Source of the DNA: Fibrobacter sp. UWB5
GTDB lineage: Bacteria > Fibrobacterota > Fibrobacteria > Fibrobacterales > Fibrobacteraceae
Assembly: GCF_002210295.1 (NCBI RefSeq)
Contig: NZ_MWQH01000007.1
Location: forward strand, 62,001-126,000
Reading direction: 5' to 3'
DNA length: 64,000 nucleotides
Positions 49,753-58,243 of this stretch are shown here, one piece after another. A program made the position numbers and the translations under genes. Under the pieces are notes generated by a model, which was not told the origin of the DNA, ran no database searches, and saw only the letters and a program-made list of their open reading frames with translations. How positions within the stretch are numbered: position 1 is the first letter of the stretch; every line of letters starts with the position of its first letter.

Positions 49753-50517
49753 CTAGAATTGGTTCAAAAAAGCCAAAATTTCCATCTGGGAGTGCAAATT
49801 TTCGGCTTGATCGAGGGCGCGGCGCATCACGGAGACTTCGATTTGCCCGGGAGCCTCGGAATGGCCAATGGAACCGTAGGTGAGGTTCGCTCCTTCGTTC
49901 AATGACCAAAGGCGGCTGACCCTGCCTGTTTCGCCCATACCGAAGGCGGCAAACATCTGGAATTTCTTGCCGTATTTTTTTGCGAACTTGTACAGGCGGT
50001 CACAGTCACTGTCGGAATTGCTCATGGCGGCAATCTTTAGCCCTTGGGCGCCCACGCGTTTGATGTCGGCGGCAAAGGTTTCGAGTTCCATGTCGGTCGG
50101 AATTCGCACGAAATTGTGCTCCGAAATGAGCAGGCTGACGCCTATGGGGTAGGCCATATCGTTCAAGGCCTTGAAATCGCTCAGGCAGTCGCGTTCAAGG
50201 TCGAGCCATTCGGGAACCTGCTTGCCCGAAAGAATGCGTTGCCAGAGTTCCAGGCGTTCTACGGCGCGGGCGTCGGGGAATTTACCGCCGTCGCGCTGCA
50301 GGCGGATGGTGCCGATCTGGATTTTGTTGTCAACGATGTGGCGGACTCTTTCGGAGAGCGATGGCCATTCCGATTCGTCGAAGAAATCGTAGCGGATTTC
50401 GATGGCGTCGCAATTGTCGAGGTCGAGACGCACCGGGTGGAACAAGTCCTTTTCGGCGGCTTCGAGAACGTCTGGGCCCACAAGGCCAACAAGGTATTTG
50501 CGAGATTCGGAAGGCAT
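49753..50517 (-). CDS. aroD: 3-dehydroquinate dehydratase, type I
   Basis: A 254-residue enzyme for step three of the shikimate pathway. Type I active-site residues are visible: E40 and R42 in EIRYDFF, catalytic H134 in SEHNFVR, the Schiff-base lysine K161 in QGLKIAAM, R199 in GETGRVSRL, and NLTYGSIGHSEAPGQI. Length is normal. A TATATT box (50524-50529) lies 6 nt before the ATG with no ribosome-binding site, though pyrC ends 29 nt upstream on the same strand. Confidence 0.95.
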   Translation of the reverse strand: MPSESRKYLVGLVGPDVLEAAEKDLFHPVRLDLDNCDAIEIRYDFFDESEWPSLSERVRHIVDNKIQIGTIRLQRDGGKFPDARAVERLELWQRILSGKQVPEWLDLERDCLSDFKALNDMAYPIGVSLLISEHNFVRIPTDMELETFAADIKRVGAQGLKIAAMSNSDSDCDRLYKFAKKYGKKFQMFAAFGMGETGRVSRLWSLNEGANLTYGSIGHSEAPGQIEVSVMRRALDQAENLHSQMEILAFLNQF

Positions 50518-50523
50518 GGCGCA

Positions 50524-50529
50524 AATATA
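50524..50529 (-). promoter_or_regulatory. TATATT -10 box of a probable leaderless aroD transcript
   Basis: On the minus strand TATATT, TGCGCC (6 nt), ATG. It lies in the short gap between pyrC and aroD. Confidence 0.5.
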
Positions 50530-50545
50530 AAAATTATGCAGGCTC

Positions 50546-51547
50546 TTAAACGAGCTTCCAGTCGAGTTCCTGGCCGGCGGCGAGCGGCACCACGCCGTTT
50601 ACGATAGCGGGCACCGTCCATTTTTCGTGGACGACTTCGATCTGCTTGGTCGTGCGCGGAAGGCCGTAAAAGTCGGCACCGTAGCTGGCAATGAAATTCG
50701 GGAGCTTGTCCAGGTGGCCAGCCCGTTCGAATTCTTGGACCAGGAGCGGGATGGCGACCGGGGCGCTGTAGACGCCGGCTGCGCCGCAGGGGCATTCCTT
50801 TTTGCCGAGCTGGTGCGGCGCAGAGTCCGTGCCGAGAAAGAACTTGGGATTGCCGCTGAAGGCGGCTTCGCGAATGGCGGCACGGTCTTCCGGCCGCTTC
50901 GGCAAGGGCTTGCAGAAATGGTGCGGCCGTAAGGCGTCTCCCACGATGTCGTCAAGCGTCATCATCAGGTGGTGCACCGTGAAGGTGGCGGCCACATTCG
51001 CGGGGAGTCGCTTGACGGCTTCCACCGACTTTGCAGAGCTCAAGTGCTCGAAAACGATTTTGAGCTTCGGGAATTTTTCGGCCAAGGTTTCGACGCGCTT
51101 GATGAAGGCGCTCTCGCGGTCCAGGCAGAACTCGCCCGGTTCTTCGCCGTGGACGCACAGTACGAGGCCGAGCTTTTCCATCATGGCGACCACCGGGAAA
51201 ATGCCTTCGAAATCGCTGATGCCGTCGGCGCTGTTGGTGGTCACGCCGGCGGGGTAGTACTTGCCTGCCACAACACCGACCGCCATCATGTCCTTCAAAT
51301 CCTGTTCCGTGTAATTCGGGTTCAGCTTGAACGTCATGAGCGGGACAAAGTCCGCGCGTACGGCCTTTGCCGCTTCCAAGATCTGCGCCTTGTAATCGGC
51401 AATCGCCTTCGCGCTTGTCATCGCGGGTACCGTGTTCGGCATGATGATGGCGCGGCCAAATTGTTGAACCAAGTCACGAACGTAGCCGGGCATCAATTCG
51501 CCCTGTCTCAAGTGCGCATGAAAGTCGTCGGGTAGAGGGAGAAACAT
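50546..51547 (-). CDS. pyrC: Dihydroorotase, PyrC type
   Basis: A 333-residue zinc enzyme closing carbamoyl aspartate to dihydroorotate in pyrimidine synthesis. H10 and H12 in DFHAHLRQ bind zinc, the carboxylated lysine is in GKYYPAGVTTNS, further ligands are in CVHGEEP, and the FEHLSS, VTPHHFCK-like (LRPHHFCKP) and LGTDSAPH blocks all fit the class I short form. The 106-bp upstream gap to the Mla-type genes contains repetitive TGTAGTGTG(G/T) words but no open frame. Confidence 0.96.
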   Translation of the reverse strand: MFLPLPDDFHAHLRQGELMPGYVRDLVQQFGRAIIMPNTVPAMTSAKAIADYKAQILEAAKAVRADFVPLMTFKLNPNYTEQDLKDMMAVGVVAGKYYPAGVTTNSADGISDFEGIFPVVAMMEKLGLVLCVHGEEPGEFCLDRESAFIKRVETLAEKFPKLKIVFEHLSSAKSVEAVKRLPANVAATFTVHHLMMTLDDIVGDALRPHHFCKPLPKRPEDRAAIREAAFSGNPKFFLGTDSAPHQLGKKECPCGAAGVYSAPVAIPLLVQEFERAGHLDKLPNFIASYGADFYGLPRTTKQIEVVHEKWTVPAIVNGVVPLAAGQELDWKLV

Positions 51548-51653
51548 TTTGAAATCCTTTTGTAAAATGTGTAGTGTGGGATGTGGAATGTGTAGTGTGT
51601 AATGGTTAATTATTCATTTGTCATTTCACATTTCACATCGCGGCTTCGCCGCT

Positions 51654-52469
51654 CTACCCGCTATTGCGGAGGTCGCGGAACAGTTCTCTGGAAATTTCGC
51701 TGTCGGTGTTGACCCAGTATTCAAACGGCTTGGGCTCGGTCAAAGTCTTGCGGTGCAAGAAACAAATATTGCAACCGAGTTCCTTGGAAATCATCAAGTC
51801 GTGAGTCACGATAAGAATGGTGGTTTTGAACAGCGTACGCATGTTGTCGATCAGCGGCAGCAAGTTGCGTCGGTTGTAGTTGTCAAGACCTGCCGTAGGT
51901 TCGTCCATCAACAATAGCTTCGGGTCCATGGCCCAGCTACGGGCGATAGCCACACGCTTTTGCATGCCCATACTGAGCATGTGCGGGAACAAGTCGGCTT
52001 CGTCGCGTACGCGCATCAAGTCCATGGCCATGTTGATCTTTTCTTCGATTTCGGCGGGTGTTCCCATTTTGTGGTAGCGGAGCGGGAGCGCAATATTGTC
52101 GCGCACGCGCAAGTTCGAAATCAGGGCACCGTTCTGGAACACCATTCCCACTTGGCGTTTTGCCACTTCCAGGGCGGTCAACTTTTCGGGCGGAATGTAT
52201 TCGCCGAAATAGTAAATGTTGCCGCGGGTGGGGCGAGTAAGCCCGGCAATGACTCTGAGAAGGGCACTCTTTCCTTGGCCAGAAGGTCCACCAATGCAAA
52301 TGGTTTCGCCGCGTTTAACCTTAAGGTTCACATTCGAAAACAGTTCCTTTTGCGGGTCCATTTCGATGCCTCTGAAATACCCTAAAATTCTCGGCTTAGA
52401 GAACATTGCACCGGCAAGGTCCCTATAGGCGAGATGGATATCTTCCAGACTTAAGGCTTCGTCAAACAT
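51654..52469 (-). CDS. ABC transporter ATP-binding protein, MlaF type
   Basis: A 271-residue ATPase: Walker A GGPSGQGKSALL, Q-loop GMVFQNG, signature SMGMQKRVAIAR in place of LSGGQ, Walker B LLLMDEPTAGLD, and the switch His in VTHD. It pairs with the MlaE-like permease upstream, whose stop overlaps its ATG (TAATG). The pair belongs to the Mla/Tgd/Mce lipid-transport family that moves phospholipids between membranes. The substrate-binding MCE-domain gene that usually follows is not here. Confidence 0.9.
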   Translation of the reverse strand: MFDEALSLEDIHLAYRDLAGAMFSKPRILGYFRGIEMDPQKELFSNVNLKVKRGETICIGGPSGQGKSALLRVIAGLTRPTRGNIYYFGEYIPPEKLTALEVAKRQVGMVFQNGALISNLRVRDNIALPLRYHKMGTPAEIEEKINMAMDLMRVRDEADLFPHMLSMGMQKRVAIARSWAMDPKLLLMDEPTAGLDNYNRRNLLPLIDNMRTLFKTTILIVTHDLMISKELGCNICFLHRKTLTEPKPFEYWVNTDSEISRELFRDLRNSG

Positions 52470-53368
52470 TAGATCAACTGGTTGAGGTTATTCATGTAGT
52501 CCACTAAGTAGAATATCGAAATAATCACATCGGCCACGACAACATACAGGAAAGATTTAATCACGGAACGCGAAACGGCCTTGGGCACCTGACGCACATC
52601 GCGCGGAATGTTCAGGGCCTGGTAGCAGGCGTTGGTGGTAATAATGGCGCCAAAGACAAGGGGCTTCAGAATAAGGAAGATAAAGTCTTCGAGCGTAATG
52701 GCTTTCAGGATTTCGCCACTCAGGTAAGACCAGGTCAGCTGAATGCTGGACATTTCGCTTTGCATGACGCCGCTCATACCGCTCATGAATATCGCGCACT
52801 TGGTAAGAATGAATCCGCCGCAAATGGCGCTTGCGCTAAAGAAGATGTTCATGATGAGCATGGCGATGCAGCCGCCAATCAGACTCGGCATGACCAAGAA
52901 ACGAATCGGGTTTACGCCCATGGTGGCAAGTGCATCGACTTCGTAGTTGATCACCATGCTCCCGATGTAAGTCGTAAGCGAAGAACCGCTTCGGCCTGCA
53001 ATCAAGAATGCTGTAAGGATCGGGCCAAGTTCACGGATGACCACCACCACGATCATGTTGCCCACAAAGTCGGCGAAACCCATTTTACCCATCATCGAAA
53101 TCACTTCGATAATGGTGATAGTTCCGAACAAGGTGGCAACGACAAAAAGAATCGGGAAAATTTCGACGGCCGTAAAATACGTCTGCATGATGATGTTACG
53201 GGAGTCGGTCTTCAAGCTACGGTTTTTGGCGAAGATGCTAGAAATGGCTCGGCAGAACAAAGCGATTTGTTGGCCGAAAGGACGGCGCAACAGGAACAGG
53301 CCCAGCAAATGGAATGCCTTTGCGGGGGCTGTGAATCGTTGCCAGTTTCTAGGGCTCCTTACTCTCAT
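52469..53368 (-). CDS. MlaE-family ABC permease
   Basis: A 299-residue inner-membrane permease with five or six transmembrane helices and the family block MQTYFTAVEIFPILF, VIRELGPILTAFLIAGRSGSS, INYEVDALATMGVNPIRFLVMPS (each in part), the ELGP...AGRSGS...EIDAL core of MlaE. The start ATG 53368 lies inside the last codons of engB, a 20-bp overlap. Together with the ATPase it forms the transporter core for lipid traffic at the envelope. Confidence 0.93.
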   Translation of the reverse strand: MRVRSPRNWQRFTAPAKAFHLLGLFLLRRPFGQQIALFCRAISSIFAKNRSLKTDSRNIIMQTYFTAVEIFPILFVVATLFGTITIIEVISMMGKMGFADFVGNMIVVVVIRELGPILTAFLIAGRSGSSLTTYIGSMVINYEVDALATMGVNPIRFLVMPSLIGGCIAMLIMNIFFSASAICGGFILTKCAIFMSGMSGVMQSEMSSIQLTWSYLSGEILKAITLEDFIFLILKPLVFGAIITTNACYQALNIPRDVRQVPKAVSRSVIKSFLYVVVADVIISIFYLVDYMNNLNQLI

Positions 53369-54032
53369 TCTTCTGTTCGATCGCTTCCAAAATTTGGTGC
53401 CACAAGTCGCCGAGTCCGAATTTCTTGAAAGAGCTCACGCTCAAGGGATTCTGGTCGAGCCCGAATTTTTCCTTGATGCTGCGGAGTCCTTTTGCAAGTT
53501 CCGACTGGTTCGCCTTGTCGCGTTTGCTTGCAACAATCAGTACGGGGCAACCGCTGGCCCGGATGGCTTCGACCGTCTCGATATCGATAGCGTGACCGCC
53601 GTGGCGCACGTCTACCAAATATACGAGTCCTTTCAGGTCTTTACACTTTTCCACGTATTCGCGGATAAAGTCTGCCATCTGGTCACGTTTGGCGTTGCTG
53701 ACTTTTGCAAAGCCTACACCTGGTAAATCTACTAGAAAAAACTGCCCGTTGACTTTGAAAAAATTCAATTCGCGGGTTTTTCCGGGGGTTCTGCCCACTT
53801 TTACCAAGTCTTTTCTGCCCATCAGGGCATTCATGAGCGAAGATTTGCCCACATTGGAGCGTCCGAGGAAGGCAATTTGCGGTAAGCGTTCTTCGGGAAG
53901 GTGCTTGATGCTTGTCGAACCTTTGACAAATTCGGCGGAGACAATCTTGTAGTCGCCCACCACGACAGGGCCGTGGTGAACCGTCTTTGGCGGTAAATTC
54001 GCCTTTGTCCCTTTCGGAGCCTTTTCCATCAT
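53349..54032 (-). CDS. engB: Ribosome-biogenesis GTPase EngB (YsxC/YihA)
   Basis: A 227-residue small GTPase needed for 50S assembly. G1 is GRSNVGKSS, G2 GRTPGKT, G3 DLPGVGFA, G4 ASKRDK, and the length is a little above the family norm because of an N-terminal extension of about 25 residues. It overlaps recR by 4 nt (ATGA) and the mlaE-like gene by 20 nt, so recR-engB-mla form one run. Confidence 0.95.
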   Translation of the reverse strand: MMEKAPKGTKANLPPKTVHHGPVVVGDYKIVSAEFVKGSTSIKHLPEERLPQIAFLGRSNVGKSSLMNALMGRKDLVKVGRTPGKTRELNFFKVNGQFFLVDLPGVGFAKVSNAKRDQMADFIREYVEKCKDLKGLVYLVDVRHGGHAIDIETVEAIRASGCPVLIVASKRDKANQSELAKGLRSIKEKFGLDQNPLSVSSFKKFGLGDLWHQILEAIEQKNESKEP

Positions 54033-54631
54033 AAGCTGACTCTCCCTTCGAATGCGCGGAGCATGGTGACTTCGTCGACAAATTCAAGGTCCGAACCCAT
54101 GGGGATTCCGCGGGCAAGGCGCGTGCGCTTGACGTTGACGCCTGCAAGCATGTGGTCGAGCATGAGCGCGGTGCTGTCGGCTTCGGGGCTAGAACCTAAT
54201 GCAAATATAAGTTCTTCGATGCCTTCGTCTTTAATGCGCTTTACCAGTTCGGGCAGGTGCAAGTGTTCGGGGCCGATGCCGTCCAGGGGCGAAATCACGC
54301 CGCCCAGAACAAAATAAGTACCCTTGTAAATGCCGGAGCGTTCGAAGGGAACGATGTCGGAGCTTTTTTCGACCACACAAATGCACTTGGAGTCGGGCCT
54401 GGCCTTGCATACGGGGCACAGGTCTTCGTCGGTAAAGGCGTAGCAGCGCGGACAGGGATGGACGTTCTTCTTGGCGTTCAGCAGGTTCGTCGAGAAACGT
54501 TCTACATCACCTTCGTTTTTGGAAAGAATATGATACGCAAGTCTTCGGGCGGTTTTCTGCCCGATTCCGGGGAGCGATGAAAATTCCCCGATTAACGCTT
54601 CAAGACTTTGCGGTTCAATGTTCATTGGCAA
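54029..54631 (-). CDS. recR: Recombination protein RecR
   Basis: A 200-residue recombination mediator: N-terminal HhH (LPGIGQKTARRLAYHI in part), four-Cys zinc finger CPRCYAFTDEDLCPVCK (in part, CxxC...CxxC) and a TOPRIM domain (CVVEKSSDIVPFERSG, GALGSSPEADSTALML-like: FALGSSPEADST). It works with RecFO in gap repair. The gene starts 17 nt inside the end of the EAL-HDOD gene, an unusually long overlap. Confidence 0.95.
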   Translation of the reverse strand: MPMNIEPQSLEALIGEFSSLPGIGQKTARRLAYHILSKNEGDVERFSTNLLNAKKNVHPCPRCYAFTDEDLCPVCKARPDSKCICVVEKSSDIVPFERSGIYKGTYFVLGGVISPLDGIGPEHLHLPELVKRIKDEGIEELIFALGSSPEADSTALMLDHMLAGVNVKRTRLARGIPMGSDLEFVDEVTMLRAFEGRVSL

Positions 54632-55850
54632 AACTGTAGGATTCGTTGATGCAGAGTTTCAATTGGGCGAAGTGGATGCCCTCTTCCTTGAGACAAGCCT
54701 GGATGGATTCGCGGTCGTCGAGTTCCACGGCGTCTGCAAGGCGGAGGAGCGTGCCGAGGCGGCCGCTGCGGTTCAGAAGGGCGTCCTGCATTTCGTCATC
54801 GGCAGGAGCGTCGGGCAAGATGGTTTCGAGCGGGGCGCGCACCAAAGCGTCCATGCGGCTGATGAGGCCCACCATGAATGCCTTCGCGCAGAAGTCGTCG
54901 TTGTTTTCGTCGATGCAGCGGGCGAGGCTTTCCATGAACTTGGCGCGGTGGCTTGCGTTCTGGAACAAGGGCGATGCCTGCGGAGTCATGCCGAGTTCCG
55001 GGCGGGCGTACAGCATGAGCATGAGCCATTCCTGAATGCGGCGCATGCCCACCCACACGATGGCATCCTTGACCGTGTCGATGTGGCTGTGCCTGGTCTG
55101 CGAGTCGGAGTTCACGAAACGGAGCAGGTTCTGGGCGATGTCTTCGTGCTTGGAGAGGCTGTCGCACATGTCTTCGAGAGAGGGCCTCGACTTGATGCGG
55201 AGCAAGAGCTGCAGGATCGTTGCCGAGGTGGCGTCGATCTTGCGGCCGGTCACCAGTTCGGGCTTTGCAAAGAAGAACCCCTGGAAATAATCGTAGCCGG
55301 CTTCTTCGCAGCGCTTGAAGGTCGCCTCGTCTTCCACCTTTTCGGCCAGGAGCTTGATGCCCATGGTCTTGAAGAAGATGGCGGCGGCGTTCATCGATTC
55401 CTGCGAGTTGTCCACCACGTCCATCTTGACGTAGCTGACGTACGGGAACAGCGGCTTGAATCGCGTGATGAATTCGTCGTTGAAGATGAAATCGTCGAGC
55501 GCCAGTTCGAAGCCCAGGGCCCTGTAGCGCTGGACGGCCTTGACAATCGCTTCGTCGACTTCGACGTCTTCAAGAACCTCGAGTACGAAGTACTTGGGGT
55601 TCAAAAGCCCGAACAAGTTGTCGAGCAGCATGTTGCGGCTGCAGTTCACGAACGCCTTGTTGTTTCCGATCAGGCGTTCGATGCCGATATTGTTCAGCAC
55701 GTTCTCGAGAACCTGCGCGGTGGCGAGAACGTCGCTTGCAATGATCGCGATGTCGCTTTCGGGCGAATCGCGAAACAGAAGCTCATACGCGTAAATCTTA
55801 CCCTCGCGGTCGAGGATAGGCTGGCGTGCTAGATAGGCAAGTGTTTGCAT
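54615..55850 (-). CDS. EAL-HDOD (YuxH-type) signalling protein
   Basis: A 411-residue two-domain protein: EAL-like domain (1-200; YELLFR in place of EAL, FVNCSR, DDFIFND, LAEKVED, QGFFFAKP) and HDOD domain (about 205-400; the region after RKIDATSAT). In the YuxH group the EAL part usually lacks full phosphodiesterase activity and may bind cyclic-di-GMP. Here the ELL, the metal-binding residues are mixed, so catalysis is doubtful. Overlap with recR suggests cotranscription with a repair gene. Confidence 0.88.
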   Translation of the reverse strand: MQTLAYLARQPILDREGKIYAYELLFRDSPESDIAIIASDVLATAQVLENVLNNIGIERLIGNNKAFVNCSRNMLLDNLFGLLNPKYFVLEVLEDVEVDEAIVKAVQRYRALGFELALDDFIFNDEFITRFKPLFPYVSYVKMDVVDNSQESMNAAAIFFKTMGIKLLAEKVEDEATFKRCEEAGYDYFQGFFFAKPELVTGRKIDATSATILQLLLRIKSRPSLEDMCDSLSKHEDIAQNLLRFVNSDSQTRHSHIDTVKDAIVWVGMRRIQEWLMLMLYARPELGMTPQASPLFQNASHRAKFMESLARCIDENNDDFCAKAFMVGLISRMDALVRAPLETILPDAPADDEMQDALLNRSGRLGTLLRLADAVELDDRESIQACLKEEGIHFAQLKLCINESYSFANEH

Positions 55851-55853
55851 GTC

Positions 55854-56693
55854 TTAAATACGAGCGCTCTTGATCCCGAACAGGAGAATGCTGCGTGCGC
55901 CTGCGTCCCAGAGCTTGTCCATGATGGAGTTGGCTTCTTCTTGCGGGACCATGGCCTTCACGGAATACCATTCGCGGCCGTGGAGCTTGGTCACTGTCGG
56001 GGCGTCAAGACCCGGCGTGAGTTCGCATGCCTTCTGGAGGAGTTCGGCCGGGCAGTCATACTCGATCATCATGTAGGATTGGGCAACGAGCTTGCCTTCG
56101 ATACGGCGGATCAGCGTGTTGACTTCTTCGAGTTCGGTCTTCTGCGGGTTGCAGAAGAGGGCTGCGTTGCTACGGAAGAGCGGTTCGCCCACAATGCGAA
56201 GTCCAGCCTGCTTGAGCGTGGTACCGGTTTCGACCACGTCGACAATGGCGTCTGCCACGCCGAGGCTCACCGAGATTTCGACGGCGCCTTCGAGCACCAC
56301 GAAGTCCATCGGCTTCTTGTAGAAGCCTTCCACGATGTTCGGGAAGCTGGTGGCGATCGTAGAATTCTTGAGTTCGTCAAGAGACTGCACCGGGCTTTCG
56401 TTCGGCACGGCGGCGCACATCTTGGAGGCGCCATAGGGCAAGTCGAGAACCTTGACGGCCGGGCTCTTGGCTTCGGCGTTGAAGTCGATACCCGTGATGC
56501 CGGCGTCGATAATGCCACGGCCCACGTACATCGGAATGTCGCTCGGGCGCAGGAAGAAGAATTCGATTCCGTTCTTCGTGTCGAGCTGGGTCAAAGTCTT
56601 GTAGGGCTTGGAGGCCTTGTAACCGCAAGCCTTCAGAAGTTCCTGGGTGGGCTCAAAGAGCATGCCCTTGTTGGGGAGAGCGACCTTAATCAT
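55854..56693 (-). CDS. hisG: ATP phosphoribosyltransferase, long form
   Basis: A 279-residue enzyme for the first step of histidine synthesis. ALPNKGML at the N terminus (phosphate loop), DAGITGIDF, SLGVADAIVDVVETGTTL (PRPP loop) and a C-terminal ACT-like regulatory domain (about 210-279) that binds histidine are all present, so this is the hexameric, HisZ-independent form. It overlaps hisE by 4 nt (ATGA). No other his genes are in the window. Confidence 0.95.
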   Translation of the reverse strand: MIKVALPNKGMLFEPTQELLKACGYKASKPYKTLTQLDTKNGIEFFFLRPSDIPMYVGRGIIDAGITGIDFNAEAKSPAVKVLDLPYGASKMCAAVPNESPVQSLDELKNSTIATSFPNIVEGFYKKPMDFVVLEGAVEISVSLGVADAIVDVVETGTTLKQAGLRIVGEPLFRSNAALFCNPQKTELEEVNTLIRRIEGKLVAQSYMMIEYDCPAELLQKACELTPGLDAPTVTKLHGREWYSVKAMVPQEEANSIMDKLWDAGARSILLFGIKSARI

Positions 56694-56950
56694 AGTTTAG
56701 CGTACACTTCTTCGAGGGTGAGACCTTTTTCGGCCATCATAACGGCCACGTAGTAAAGAACCTGCGAAAGTTCGAGGCACTGGGCGTCGCGGCTTTCGAA
56801 ACGTGCAGCCATCCAGCTTTCAGCGGCTTCTTCTACCAGCTTCTTGCCGATGCCGTGCGGACCCTTCTTGAACAGTTCCGTTGTGCCCTTACCTTCGGGC
56901 ATATCCTTTTTGCGCTGGCAAGCCAGTGCGAACATCTCTTCAAATGTCAT
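56690..56950 (-). CDS. hisE: Phosphoribosyl-ATP pyrophosphatase
   Basis: An 86-residue MazG-fold enzyme for histidine step two: TFEEMFALACQRK, KGPHGIGKKLVEEAAESWMAAR (in part; the EExxE metal site), ending EEVYAKL. ATG 56950 follows AGAGGTCC; the longer frame upstream overlaps the GGDEF gene. It is coupled to hisG. hisE and hisG together, detached from the rest of the pathway, suggests a dispersed his regulon. Confidence 0.92.
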   Translation of the reverse strand: MTFEEMFALACQRKKDMPEGKGTTELFKKGPHGIGKKLVEEAAESWMAARFESRDAQCLELSQVLYYVAVMMAEKGLTLEEVYAKL

Positions 56951-56993
56951 AATGGACCTCTTTAATTTTTTCAGAGGTAAAGATAGAAAATCT

Positions 56994-58082
56994 CTAGTTT
57001 TCCACCATGTTGCGAATCTGGTTCTTGCCCTGATTCTTTGCCGAAACGACAAGCTCGTCTACCCGGAATAGCAACTGCTTGACATCGGATGCCGATTTTG
57101 AATTGCAGGGGAGAAGCCCGCCGCTAATGGTGAGTTGCAGTTCCGGGTGTTCTTCGAAGGTAATCTGGCGCACTGCCTTGCGAATGGATTCAACCTTTGC
57201 GTACGCTTCTACTTCGGAACCGGCATTAATGAGATAGATGAATTTTTCGCAGCCGAAACGGGTGACAATTTCGCCCGTCGTCTCGTCTTCGCTCTTTTGG
57301 ATGAGCTTGCCGACGGTGCAGATGACGGTATCGCCAAAGGTGTGTCCGTACTTGTTGTTAATTTGTTTAAAATTGTCCAAATCAAACATGGCGATAAAGT
57401 AGTCGTTGCGGTGTTTCCAGACGGTTTCTTCGAGGAACTTGAGCAAGTACCTGCGGTTGTAAAGGCCGGTAAGGGAATCCCTGACTGCCAGGTAGTCGAG
57501 TCGCGCCACCAGTTTTTCGCTTTTTTCGCGTTCCTGCACATAGGACATGAGCGAGAACGAACCGACGGCAAAAAGCGTGATACCGGTCAGGATGTGGGTG
57601 ACCAGAATATCGAGGAAGGCTCCGTCGCGGTCGAGCGTGGTGTAGAGCATGTCCGGGTTTTTCCAGGACAAGTAGATAATGGCGGTCTGGATCAACAGCG
57701 AAATGGTAAAGGAAATGTTTTTGGCGCGCCCGCGGACCGCAAAGGCGATCAGCGCAAGCGAGGTGATGCAGTAAAGCGGCATGCCGCTCGTGATACCGCC
57801 GCAGAACAGGAACAGCATGGGCATCAAGAAACAGCTGAGCGCACAGCACATGACCAGGTAACACTGGTTATAGAGAGACGTTCTTACGGCGACAAAGGCA
57901 ATAATAAAGCAGAGCAGGGCACAGCCGAGACTGGCGAGGGACGCCGAGAAGTTCAGTCCCTCGTAAATGGTGAAGATGGCGGAGCAGGTTGCCACTACGG
58001 TAACAACCACCAAGATCGACCAGAACATTTTTCGTTCCAGTGTATCTTGCGCTCCCCAAAAGTCCTTTAGAAACTTGATCAT
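56994..58082 (-). CDS. Membrane GGDEF-domain protein, degenerate (GCEKF)
   Basis: A 362-residue protein: about six transmembrane helices (1-190) and a GGDEF fold (about 200-360) that keeps MFDLDNFKQINNKYGHTFGD but has GCEKF in place of GGDEF. Without the acidic Asp-Glu pair it should not make cyclic-di-GMP and is more likely a GTP- or protein-binding receptor. It belongs to a different membrane-domain type from the two paralogs at 37.7-40.1 kb. It precedes hisE on the same strand with 43 nt between. Confidence 0.85.
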   Translation of the reverse strand: MIKFLKDFWGAQDTLERKMFWSILVVVTVVATCSAIFTIYEGLNFSASLASLGCALLCFIIAFVAVRTSLYNQCYLVMCCALSCFLMPMLFLFCGGITSGMPLYCITSLALIAFAVRGRAKNISFTISLLIQTAIIYLSWKNPDMLYTTLDRDGAFLDILVTHILTGITLFAVGSFSLMSYVQEREKSEKLVARLDYLAVRDSLTGLYNRRYLLKFLEETVWKHRNDYFIAMFDLDNFKQINNKYGHTFGDTVICTVGKLIQKSEDETTGEIVTRFGCEKFIYLINAGSEVEAYAKVESIRKAVRQITFEEHPELQLTISGGLLPCNSKSASDVKQLLFRVDELVVSAKNQGKNQIRNMVEN

Positions 58083-58243
58083 AAACGCTATAATTCAAAT
58101 ATACTCCATTATGTGTAAATTAGTATACGTAAAACGGCATTTTATAACTTATTTTTTGATGTCTTTGCCACCTCAGGCGGCAAGTTATTATATTTCAGTT
58201 GACGCCCAAAACGGCAAATACCCATTTTTTTGCAGGTTTTAGT
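58083..58243. other. Divergent intergenic region
   Basis: AT-rich 161 bp. A -35-like TTGACG lies at 58199 toward the DivIVA-like gene, but no convincing -10 follows. On the minus strand the GGDEF gene has AATTATAG 5 nt before its ATG. Confidence 0.35.
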
